From: Verrucomicrobiota bacterium
GTDB lineage: Bacteria; Verrucomicrobiota; Verrucomicrobiia; Limisphaerales; UBA11320
Assembly (NCBI GenBank): GCA_016199985.1
Contig: JACQFQ010000050.1
Coordinates: 1 to 64,000 of the forward strand
Reading direction: 5' to 3'
DNA: 64,000 bases
In this document: one piece after another, positions 26,801-38,800 of the stretch
Layout of the letters: every line of letters starts with the position of its first letter
How positions within the stretch are numbered: position 1 is the first letter of the stretch
Program-made: the position numbers and the translations under genes
Notes under the pieces: model-generated
Told to the model about the DNA's origin: nothing
Database searches by the model: none
What the model saw: only the letters and a program-made list of their open reading frames with translations

Positions 26801-29800
26801 CGGCGGCGGGGGGTCCGATGTCCTGACGGGCGGACTCGGCAACGACACCCTCCGCGGCGATGATGGGAATGATCTCGTGGTTTGGTCCGCCGGCGATGGC
26901 GTCGACAACGTGGATGGGGGCTCCGGCGCGGGCGATGTGCTGCGCGTCACCCTCACCAACGGAGATGACGCCGCCCAATACTCCCGATGGGGCCAGGGCT
27001 TCTCGGTCCAAGTCGGAGGCGTCGTTGCTCTCACCGTGGTCAAGGTTGAAGCGTCGGATCTCTTCGCTCTGCGCGGCCTGGACACCATCACCGTCAACCC
27101 TCTGGGCAATTCACCCCTCGCCTCCATTCGCTCATTCCTGGGGGACGACGACGCCGCGGACTCCGTGGTCGTGAACGGTTCGACGGGCGATGACTCCTTT
27201 GTCATGTCCGTGGTTGCGAATACGGTGACGATCAATCCCAAGCCCGGGGTCGCCATCACGGTCGAAGACGCCCAGTCGGCCAAGGGGAGCGCCAGCTTCA
27301 TCCTGAACCTGGGGGATGGCAACGATTCGCTGCTGGTGAACCAGACGCTCGCGGGCTCGAACACCCTCGTCAACGCCGGAACCGGCGACGACATCATCAA
27401 TGTTCGAACCATCAACGGAGCGACCACGATCAATGGCGGGATCGGTTCCGACGTCATCAATGTCGGCAGCCGCGCGCAAGGCGACGCTCAATCGCCGGCC
27501 GCCAACAGCGCTGGCAATGTGAATGGCATCGCGGCTTTGCTGACTGTCAATGGCGACGCCGCCGTGGGCGGCGGCGACGCGATGAACGTGGATGAGACCG
27601 GCGACGCCGCCGTGAACACCGGCGCCCTGACCTCCACGCTTCTGACAGGATTGGGGATGGGCGGCGGCATCGCCTACGGCACTCTCGAGACGCTCAATAT
27701 CTCCCTGGGGACGGGATTCAACAGCTTCAATGTCCGAAGCACCGCGGGCATCACGACAACGACGCTGAATTCGGGCAAGGCGACAAGCGAGGTGACCCAG
27801 GTCAGCAACACGCCGAATCCCACGATCACCACGTCAACACCCCATGGGTTGGCGCCCGGGCAGCTGATCAGTATCAGCGGCGTCGGCGGCGCGCTGGGAG
27901 TGAACGGCAATTACACGGTGCTCGCGTTGGATCCGGCGCACCCGACCACACAGTTCTCCATCGCCTTGACGAATCCGCCGGGCGTCTTCGCGCCGGGCGG
28001 CGCCCCGGGTCTCGTTCAGGTTCGCAATGTCATCAGCGTGGGCAGTCTGACGCCCGCCGCGTCCGGAATCGTCGATGGAGTGCAAGGGTTCCTCGTCATC
28101 CAAGGATCGGGCGCCGACATTCTCAATGTCGATGACACGGGCAGCAGCGCCGCCAAGACAGGTCGCCTGACCGCGACGACCCTGACCGGTTTGGCCATGG
28201 GAGCCCAGGGAGTGCGCTACAGCGGCGTGACCGATCTCGGGATCTCGCTGGGAAGCGGCAATGATCGCTTCTTTGTCGACAGCACTCACTCGGGCACGAG
28301 CACCGTCCTGAATGCCGGCAACGAATTGCCAAGCGACAACGAGATCAACGACATCGTCAACGTCAACTCGATCGGCGGCCGAACGACGATCAACGGCGGC
28401 GCCGGCAATGACGCGATCCGCGTCAATTACGACGAAGCAGGAAACCAAACCTTCCGGAACGGCATCGCGGCGCTGCTGACGGTCCATGGTCAGGGAGGCG
28501 GTGATCTTGTGGAGGTGGGCCTGGCTGGAACAGGCCAATCCACCGTGGTTGTCAGCGACGACTCCACCGACGGACGCCCCAACCGGCTCAAGATCTATGG
28601 CACTCCCCGCGACGACTTCTTCCTCTTCCGTCCCTTCGTCGTCGCCGCGCTCGGCGTCTATGCCGATGGCTCGCTGACGGGGCAGGCAGAGAAGGTGCGG
28701 TATGACTCGTCCATTACGGACGTCGGGGTTTACGGGGGCGACGGAGACGACAGGTTCATCCTCGACGACACCAGCTCGGCGCTGACGCTCTACGGCGAAG
28801 CCGGCAATGACACCTTCCAGATCGGGCAGGTTTTCCAGTCCAGCCGCGACGCGACCAACGCGTTCAGCGGACTGGCCGCTGAAGACAGCTATTCCACCAT
28901 ACTCACCACCCGCGGTTATCTCAGCAACGGCAACGGCTCAGGCAACCCCACCACCATCTATGGCGGCGTTGGCAACGATTCTTTCACCGTCTACCACAAC
29001 AGCGCGGATTTGTTCCTGTTCGGCGAGGAGGACGACGACACCTTCACGATCCGCGCCTTTGTGAAGGTGGATCCGAACGACCCGAAGGCGCCCGCCACGA
29101 ACATCAATGGCGGCCAGGGCGCGGACTTCATCTCCTACACGGTGAACGCGCCGGTCAACATCGAGGGGGGCGACGGCTTTGACACCTTGACCGTGCTGGG
29201 CACCGAGTTTGGCGACGACTTTGTGGTCACGGACAGGGGCATCCTCGGGGCGGGTTTGTTCGTGCGGTACGGCTCGATCGAACGCGTCGTTATCGACGCG
29301 CTGGAAGGCAACGACACCTTCTTCGTCCAGAGCACAGGCGCGGATGTGGACGTTGAGGTTTATGGCGGCCTGGGCAGCGACACATTCAAGATCGGCGGTG
29401 GCAATGACGGACAGGCGATCACGGTTGTCGCCAACGATCTTCTCGGTCACAGCGGATTGATCCTGCATAAAACCACCAGCGCCGACGCCCGCTATCTTGG
29501 CGTCTTCGCGCATGGGGTGTCCGCAAACGTCGCCGACAGCGACGCCGCAGGGGTGGTGATCAACATGATCAGCGGACCGATCCGCGTGTTTGAGAACGCG
29601 AGCGCCTCGACGATCTCCGCCGGGCTGGCGCATGCCACGTACTCGGTCGTCCTCGCTCGCTCGCCTTTGGAGACTGTTGAAGTGAGCGCGGTCCCCACGT
29701 TGTCCCCGCGGGATGAACAGCGCGCCGGGGGGGTGGGCGTGGCGCTGAATGGCCGGCTGGATGGAACCTCGTTGTTCTTTGATCGCACGAACTGGTTCAT

Positions 29801-32800
29801 TCCTCAGATCATCACCGTGACGGCGCCGAACGATTCGCTCGCCGAGGGCCTGCGCCGCGTCAATATCCAGCATTCGGTGAAGCAGGGCGGCAGCGCGGAT
29901 GACGGCGGCGAGTATGACAAGCTTTCGCTCCCCACCGTGGTGGCCGAGGTCGTGGACGATGACGCCGCCGGAGTGCTCGTGGCGCCGGCGCAGGATGGCA
30001 ATGTGGTGGCCGAGGCCGGTCGCAACGCGGCGAGCAGCGCCTACCAGGTCGTTCTGACCCGGGCGCCCTTGGGCAACGTGCTGGTCGACATGAGCCATGA
30101 CAGCCATGTGAAGACCCAGGGCCCAGGCTCAACGTCGGTGCTGACCTTCACTCCCGATAATTGGTCCACGCCGCAGACCGTCACGATCACGGCCGTCGAT
30201 GATCAATCCACCCAGGGGTTGATTTACTCCCGGATCGCCCATCTGCTCGACCTCAGCGGGCGCAACGGAGCGGGCACTTCTGACAGCTTCTTTGCGTTGA
30301 GCCTGAAGGACGTGACGCTCGGCTTGGCCGCGAAGCTGCAGGGCGACAGCGTGGCTCAGTTCGCCGTGACCGCTCGCACGGACCTGAACCAGGCCGCGAT
30401 CACCGTGAGCTCGCCGAACAACGCGCCCATCGATGCGCGGAATATCGCGCCTTCCCTGGTTTCGTTCAGCGGCGCGTCCCGTGACGCGATCAACATGAAG
30501 GACGTCGTGTTCGGCGGCGCCTCCGGCAAGGACGACCTGTGGGTCCTCGCTCTCAAGGGCGCCTCCGGGACCTTGACCGATTCCTTCTCCTACCTGGTCA
30601 GAGCGGACGGTGAAGGCCTGGAGTCCATCGCGAGGAGCCTGCGCGACCAGATCAACACCGGCAAGGATCAGGTCAATCTCGCCACCGGGCAGGTCCAGCG
30701 GATCAAGGATTTCACCGCGACCGTCCTGGGCGCAACCCTGACCATCCGGCGAAACGATGGAACGGCCCTCGACGTGGAGGCCTCGATCTCCGGGGACAAG
30801 CGTCTGGGCAGCGCGTCGGTGCTCGGCGTCAAGACCTACACGCAACTGACCATGACCCTGTCCGGCGCCGTCACCGCGGGACGCCAGTGGCAGGTGGTTC
30901 TGAACGGCACAACGTACACCTACACGGCGGGCGCCAACGGAGAGAACGCGAATGTTCGCTCTCTGGATGCGCAAGTGTTGGACAAGTCGGTGGCGGGTGT
31001 TTTTGTGCGGGAAACCGGCGGTTCTACGAATGTCACGGAGCCTACAGACGTGGTTCTCCTTGGGAACGGCCAAGTGACCCCCGACATCACCACCAGCGGA
31101 GCGCTGATCCATATCGAAGTCGACCCCGCCAGCCCCGCGATCCTGGGATCGGTCTCCATCACGAGTTCCGGACTGAAGGCGAGCGGAGGTCGCGCCACGC
31201 TGAGTGGAACGGCGGTCTGGCTGGAAGCAACCGTCAGCCTGCAGGGAGATTTGTCCGCTTACCCCGCCTGGGAGCTAACGCTCACCAGCGGAACGAATGT
31301 TCAGGTCTATGGCGCCGCGTCCTCGGGAGGCAGCGTCCTTCAGACCCTCATCGACAAAGTCAACTCGGCCGGCGTGTATCAGGCGACGAAGGTCACGGAC
31401 TCCTCGGTCAAGCTCGCTCTGAAGGACAATCCGAACCTCGGCTTCTTCGCGCAGATGACCAAGGGCCGCGCGTCCATCACAGGAAGCGCCGCGTGGCGCG
31501 TGTTGAATATCGCGTTGAGCGGCGCGGTGTCGCAGGACGACACCCTCAAGGTGGAGCTGAAGGCGGCGGGCGGCGGGGCGGCCACGCCCTACACGGCGAT
31601 CTCCGGCGTCGACTTGAGCCTCCTCGCCGCGGACCTGAAGACAAAGATTCTTGCGGCGCGACCTGCCAATGTGAAGTTCATCAAGGTGGAGAGCAGCCGC
31701 CTCACCCAGTTTATCGGCGACTTCGGCGCCTCGGTGATGAACGAGACCCCGAGCCACGATTCGGCGGTGACAGCGCAGCCGATCGACTTCGGCAACTGGG
31801 GCGTCTCGGCGACCCCCGACATCGAGAACGCCACCACCATCCCGCACCTGACCATCAAGGGCACGGGGAACGGCGAGACGGACTTCTACAAGTTCGACAT
31901 CACCTCGGACATGGTGAAGCTCCAACAAGCCGCGATCTTCGACATCGACCATGGGTTCGATGGCACTGGAGTGCTTTGGGCCGCGCAATTGCAGCTGTTC
32001 CAGATCACCACGAACGACGACGGCGCCAAGGTAGCCACCCCCGTCCTCGATGCTTCAAGCCAGCCGGTCAAGAGCGCGTTGTTCAGTCCCAGCGTCGACC
32101 CAGGCAGCGCCACGGCGCTTGATGGCCTGCTCCGCTATACATTCAAGCAGGCTGGCGCCTACGCGATTCAGGTGACGAACTGGCTCGGACCCAAATACTC
32201 GGTTACGCATTCCATCGGGCTGCCAACCGCGGTGAGCTACGATCTGAACGTCTCCATTCCCGGACACAACGTCGCCAAGTTCACTTTCGCGGCGGCGCCG
32301 GTTCTCGAAGACAAGAGCCAGCAGATCACCTCGAACCAGGCGGCAGGTCAGGTGAACCCCGCGGCCGCGCAGAGCATCGACGACGCCAAGCTTTGGTTCA
32401 CATTCTCTGATAACACCATCGGCGATGGTTCCACAATCACCTCGAGCGTTCCCTACGTCACGATCCTGGGCCAAGGCAACGGCACTTATGATGACTACCG
32501 ATTTACTGTCACCCAGGAGATGCTCAGCCGTGGTCAACCGACGGTTGGGGGCGCTGTGGACACCCACGCGCCTTACTACAAGTCGCTCGAGATGATTCTG
32601 AGCGGCCCCGTCGGCGTAGGCGACCTTTGGACGGTCAGCGTCAACGGACACGAGTTCACTTACGCCGCGAAGCAAGGCGACAGCTTGGCGGCGGTCGCCG
32701 CGGGCTTGGTCTCCGATTATGCCCGCTTCGTCAGTCAAAAGACCGGACTTGCGGTTCCGACTTATGTCGTGACGGCTCCGGGCGCTGGCAGCACGTTGAA

Positions 32801-35800
32801 AGTCGAGGACCTCGCCAACGGATTCTGGATCGCGCTGAAGCAGCGCGTGGCGAACGCGGCCACGGTGACGCGTCAGTTGTCGACCGTGGAGTCTGTCCCG
32901 TTCGACACCGCTCAGTTCACGATCGATGGATTGCCGTCGGTCGGCGAGGTCTGGTCGGTGCTCCTCGGGGGCGTTGCCAGCCAATACACCGCCGTCGTGC
33001 AGGAAGTCGCGTCCTCCGGCCCCCCGGGAACGACCCGCGCCCAGACCCTCGATGAAATCGGGCAAGCCTTGGCTGCTTTGGATGGCAGCATGCTCGCAGG
33101 CCCCGCCACGTATGACGCCACGTCGCACACGTTGAAGGTGACCGGCCTTGGCGGAGTTACGATCGGGTTCTCGATCACCGGCCCGCATCCGGCCGGCACG
33201 GCCACCTTGAGTGGCGCTCCAGTTCAAGACGCCATTGCCAACGCGACCGGGAACACGGCCACGACAGTGGAAGGCTACACGATCACTCAGACGGAGGTTC
33301 AGTTCGGAGGCGACGTCGCCCGAGATCAGGTCATCACCCTCAAGCTGACAGACAGTCTGGGCAATGTAGTCAACGCCGTCTCCACTGTGGCGACCATAAG
33401 CGGGGGAAGCACGGAGGGCATCGCGCAAGCGATCGCCCATTTCTCCGCGGTCGCGGGATACACTCTCACCCCCCACGGCAGCACTGTGAGCATCGTCAAG
33501 ACGGGCTCTGGCGCGAAGACTTTCCAAGTCGACGTCCGCGTCGCGGCGGCGCCTGTCGGTGGATCGCAGACCACCACCGGCACCGCGAGCTACTACTCGC
33601 TTGCCAAGATGAACCTGACCGGAAAGGCGACTCTCGGAGAAGCATGGCAGGTGACCGTCACGCAGGCCGATGGGACGACCTCCGACACCTACCGCTATGT
33701 GGTGGGCGACAGCGACGCGATCAACGGCTTTGATGGCAAGGTGGACTCCACGGGCGACCTCACAGGCGACGGGGCGCTCGGCCTGGCGGACGTTGTGGAA
33801 GGCTTGAAGAGAATGATTGGAGGCATTGCCAGTCGCGATGGCGACACTCTTGTTTTGACCCAGGCGGCTGGGATCCGAGTGACGCCGCAGGCGCCGAGCG
33901 GCAGCGCGATCACGATCGACAACACGAGCGTGGCGAGCCATTGGAGCGTTGCCGATCTCCATCTTTCCGATTCCAAGGCCTTGAGTCTCGGAGAGACGTG
34001 GAACCTGGTCCTGACTCGACCAGACGGCGCCGTCTTGACGAATCCTGGCGGCACGCCCATCGGAGTGTCGTATGTGGTTCAGGACACCGTGGCGGATGGA
34101 ACCATCGACTTGAACGATGTGGCGGCGGGGCTGGCGGCCCTGATTCCGAATGCGACGGCCAACGGGTCCGTAATTCATTTCGTGGACACCCCCAACCCGA
34201 CCACGGGCCAGGCGGGCGTGCGCGCGACCCTCACTGTCGCGCCCAAGTCGGTGAGCGCGACCGCGGCCTTGAGCGGGACCTTCCCGGGACGATGGGGACA
34301 AACCGTCAACTTCACCGGCGGCGGGAGCGAAGGGGCGTCGACGATAGGCGACCAATGGATCCTGGTGGCTGATGGCCAAACCTACCCCGTCGGCGGCTCC
34401 TACGCCGCGATCGACGACGGGTTCGGCGATATCGCCAACGCCTTCCTCAACGCGATGAAGGCCGCCTACCAAGCCTCAACGCCCGCGTCGGGGACTTTGT
34501 CGCTGAGCGCGAGCAGCGGCGCGGTGGTCAACATCACCGCGGTCCAGCAGGATCGCGATCGAACCGCCGCGTTGGCGGGTGGATCCAGGGTGTTCACGCT
34601 CGATGCGCGCATACACTACGCTTCAGTCACCCTCTCGCTGGATCCCTCCCTGACCGTGACCGCGGGCGAGCTCTGGCAGGTCGTGTTGAACGGGCACAAG
34701 TTCCAGTACACCGCCCTCAAGGATGACAACCTGAATGGCGTGGCCCAGGGACTCCTCTTGGATATCGTGAAGTCCGGCGTCTATGGCGTGACGCGCGCTT
34801 CATCGGTTCTGACGATCACCGCGAATGACAAGGCGCCTTTCACGGGAATGATCGTCGATGGCAAACAAGGGGACGGGGCGCTGACGGCGCTCTTCGATAT
34901 CGACGACGCCAACACGGTTCGCGGACTCACGTTCCAGTTCACGTCGCTGTTCTCCCGCTTCCTGTTCCCTTACACGGACAGCTTGTTCCTCGAGGTTTAT
35001 GGGCCGGGCGTTGGGCCAGGGGCTTCGCCGCGGAAGCTGACGCCGATTCCTGGGGTTTCCAATCCCGCGACTCCCGACTCTGGCAGCTCCAGCGCCGCGG
35101 ATCCGTTCCAGGAATACACGTTCTCGCAAGCGGGCGAGTATGTCGTGCGCGTCGGCGCTCATCGGCGCTACGACGCCGGCGGCTTGCCGGCTGTCGATGT
35201 GGGCGTGTCCAATGGCCTGTCCTATCAGCTCAATGTCTCGGTGCAGCATCACGGCTTGAACACCAACGCGGTTGAACTCGTGGGCAAGCAGATCAATATC
35301 ACCGACGGATCCGGCAAGGGACAGACAGGCAGGATTCTGGCCTATGACGCGAATAGCAAAACCTACACAGTGGACCAGGCCTGGACCCAGGCTCTCTCCT
35401 CGAGCAGCCAGTTCGCGATCACCTATCATATTCAGGACGAGTTCAGCGGCTATGTGGCCACCAGCGACAGCTACTCCATGGCGCTGACCAGCGCCCCCGC
35501 TTCGAACGTGACCGTCGATGTGCTCCCGCAGGTCACGCGCACCTACAACAGCAGCCTGGCGTTCGTGGCCGCTGCCAACTATGGCGAGAACGCGGCGGTC
35601 CAGGTGCGCGCCGCGACTCCGCAGGCCTTGGTGGATCTGGGTGGAACTCCGCTGGTGGGTCAACGGTGGACCCTCAGTCTCAATGGCGTTGGCTACTCCT
35701 ACGACGTGGCCATTCCAGTCAACGCCACCTTGGAGGCGATCGCTCAGGGTCTTGCGGATCAGATCAATCATCCGCCTTCGACCGCCGCTCCGTTGGGCGC

Positions 35801-38800
35801 CAATGGCGAGCGCTACGTCGCGGTCGTGACCGGTGGCGGACGCTCGCTTGTGATTCTGAGCAGCGTTTATCAATCCCTGATCAGCGACCCTCGGGCCACC
35901 GGTGTCGCCACGCCGTTCACGGTCGAGTTCGCGGTGTCGGCAAGCCCTGGAAGCCTCCTCGCGGTGATCCCTGCCTCGGCTGTCATCAGTCCGCAGGACG
36001 GAATCGGCGGATGGTTCCACGCTCAGGTGGAGTTCAAGGGCTCTCTGGACGTTGGATCTGTTTGGACGCTCCGCTTGGACGGGAAGGATTATGACTACGC
36101 GCTCAAGGCGGGCGATGACCTGCATGCGATCGCGGTGGGCTTGAGTCGCGGACTGCCCGCGGTCTATGGGGCGACCGTGGACGCCAGTGGCGGCGCCTTG
36201 CGGTTGGTGGATGCCAACCCATTCAAGGTGTCCTTCCGCTATGCCTCGGCGACGCAGGTGCGTCCGCAGCTCGTCTTCACTCCCACCACCTGGGACGTGG
36301 CGCAAAACGTCCTAGTGACGGCCATCCACGATCAGATCGTCGACGGCGGCGACGCGAAGGTCATCCCCGCGGAGGATAGCCGGATTAATACGATCCGTGG
36401 ACCTCTCACCATCGATGGGGGCGATCCGGTCGGGTTGAGCACCGACCTCAACCATCCGTACCTGATGCCGGGAGAGAAGAACGATCTGTTGCCGGACGGG
36501 CATATCAGCACGTTCGGAATCGACGCCGACGGCAATGCCTATCTGACGGACGACGCGGCGACTCACGTGAATCCAAAAGCTCTGGACGGCAGGCTCGCCG
36601 CCGGCTTTGACCCTCGGATGAATGGAAACTTCTATCAGTTCACCATCCTCTCCGGCAACGCGGCGCGCTCTGTTTTGCGGGTGAAATCGGTTTCAGCGGA
36701 TCTGAAGACCGTCACGTTCGAAGGCGCCTGGCCGGGTGGAAAGCTTCCTTCCATCGGCGACGCGTATTACTACGCTCCCATCAATCCGAACGTGCTCGTT
36801 AACGAGGCGACGCAGGTGGACGTTGCTGTCATCGACAACCACAACAGCCCTTCCGCCGACGTCGGCGCCCTGACAGACTCCCGCCTCTTCGGATTGGGCA
36901 TGGGAGGCGATACAGTCATCGGGACCAAGACGCTGCAAGGCGGCATCACCTACCACAACCTCGAGTCGCTCGATATCGGCCTCGGATTCGGCAACAACAA
37001 TTTCACCGTGGCCTCCACGCACGCCGGGATCACCACGATTCATTCCGGTGCCGGCAATGACCTGGTTCGAGTCCTGTCGTTGCTGGGGCATACGGTGATC
37101 GACACCGGGGCGGGCGTCGACGATGTCGAAGTAGGCAGCGCGCAGCGCTTGCTGAACGAGATCGGTGGTCTGCTTACCGTGGTGGGTCAGGGAGGGCGGC
37201 AGACGCTGCACGTCGATGACTCCGCGAATCACGCGAACTCCACGGGAACGCTGACGCCCACCACCCTCACTGGGCTCGGCCTGCCGGTAGTGAGCGAAAT
37301 TCAGGTTCTGTCGGTGCTCGCCATCTCAGGCAACTTCCGGCTGAGCTACACGGACGCCTCCGGCAAGCGCGTCACGGGGGCCCTGAGCTATGACATCTCG
37401 GCCTCGAACCTTCAGGCTGCGTTGAACCAGCTGCTGGGATCCACCGGCGTCCGTGTCGACAAGTACCGCGACAGCCAAAAGACCGTGGCCTACACGATCA
37501 CATTCGGCGGCGATCTCGCCGGTCGGAACGTGGAGCGGTTGGCCTGGGATGAAACCCGCGACACAACGGGCCTGACGGCGGCCGCGGAGTCCTCCGTTGA
37601 TGTCGAAGTCGTGACGCTGCATGACGGCGCTACGGCTCCGCAGGCGAGCAATGTCCAAACCTTCACGGTCGATGCCACGGGCGGCGCGTTCACGCTTGAG
37701 TTCCAGCTGGACGCCGCGGCCAGGGAAGCGATTCGTCGTGAGCTCATCAACACCGCTCCGGCTTATCTCCCGACGGTTTCGGTGAACTCCAGTTCGGTGA
37801 CCACCCACGCCATTCCCTTCGACGCGAGCGCGGACGACCTGGCGAAATACCTGGAGCCCATCCTCAATCCCAATAACGCGGACGGCGGTCTGCCGCACAC
37901 TCGCAATGTCGCCGTTCGCAAGGTGGGGAATGTTTTCATCATCGCCTTCCAGGGCGAGAATCCGGGGACGCGCGTCTACGCGGCCGATGCGAGCGAGCTG
38001 ACGCGGGGCGCGGGCGCCGGGCGCATCGAGGTCGCGACTCGCAAGAGCGGCCTCAACTACTATGGGATCGAGATCCTCAACATCGATTTGGGGTCCGGCG
38101 CCGACATCTTCAATGTCCAGGGCACTGCGGCGACGACCAACCTCCGAACCGCCGCCGGCGATGATCAAGTCTATGTCTCCTCCACGGCGAACGTCTCCGC
38201 GCTGACGGGCCGCGCCGGATTCTTGTTCGGCAGCGTGGTGAGTTTCAGCGGCGACGACAGGCCTGTGTTGGCCTACGAGCTCTCCGCCAGCGCCACCGGG
38301 GTTCAAGTGGCGATTCGTAACGCCACGGGCGCCTTGGTGCGCGCCCTCGTTGCGGGTGACCAGACTGCTGGGACCTACCTCCCGGTTTGGGATGGACGGA
38401 ATGACGCGGGCGAACTGGTGGCGCCGGGCGCTTACAACTACAGCGTTGTCGATGCCTCGAACTCCGTTGTGGGCATCACCTCGATGCGCGGAACTCTGGA
38501 TAACATAAGCGGCGCTCTCAACATCGACGCGGGCCCGGATACGAACCTGCTCATGGTCAGCGACGCCGGTTCCAGAACAGGCGATGGTTCAAACGCCCAG
38601 CCCGTTCTGATGACGAATAGCCTGATCCGCGGCCTCGCGCCTGGGGACATCACCTATGCCGCCAGCGGCACGTTCGCGTCCGGCATCAACATCTGGGCGG
38701 GGTATGGCAACGACACGATCAATGTGACGGGGTCCCGACTCGACAACGGGCCCGGCTTGGGCGGCGTCGGCGCCGTGCGCACGATCACCACCCTCAACAC

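Larger units (their letters stand above)
27400..38760 (+). repeat. 'VDDxG...TGxLTxTxLTGLGMG' repeat family (dispersed)
   Basis: Copies near 27580, 28120, 36850, 37205 and 38540 share (L/M)xVDDTGxxAxxTGxLTxTxLTGLGMG...IxYxxLExLxIxLGSGxDxFxVxST. They alternate with short RTX-like strands. The copy beginning near 37205 appears split by a foreign block of about 250 residues before its IEILNIDLGSGADIFNV half resumes near 38065. Confidence 0.55.

Noticed and set aside
30920-32122. Plus-strand 411-codon frame (30887-32122) as a separate gene
   Set aside because: An out-of-frame shadow within the giant gene, with a highly Arg/Gly/His-rich translation.
14403-34472. Long minus-strand open frames (e.g. 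14403-15743, 16185-18344, 22575-24416, 32055-34472, up to 805 codons)
   Set aside because: They are antisense shadows of the giant gene caused by GC-rich codon bias. Their translations are rich in Arg/His/Gly without domains, while the plus-strand frame contains recognised repeats throughout.
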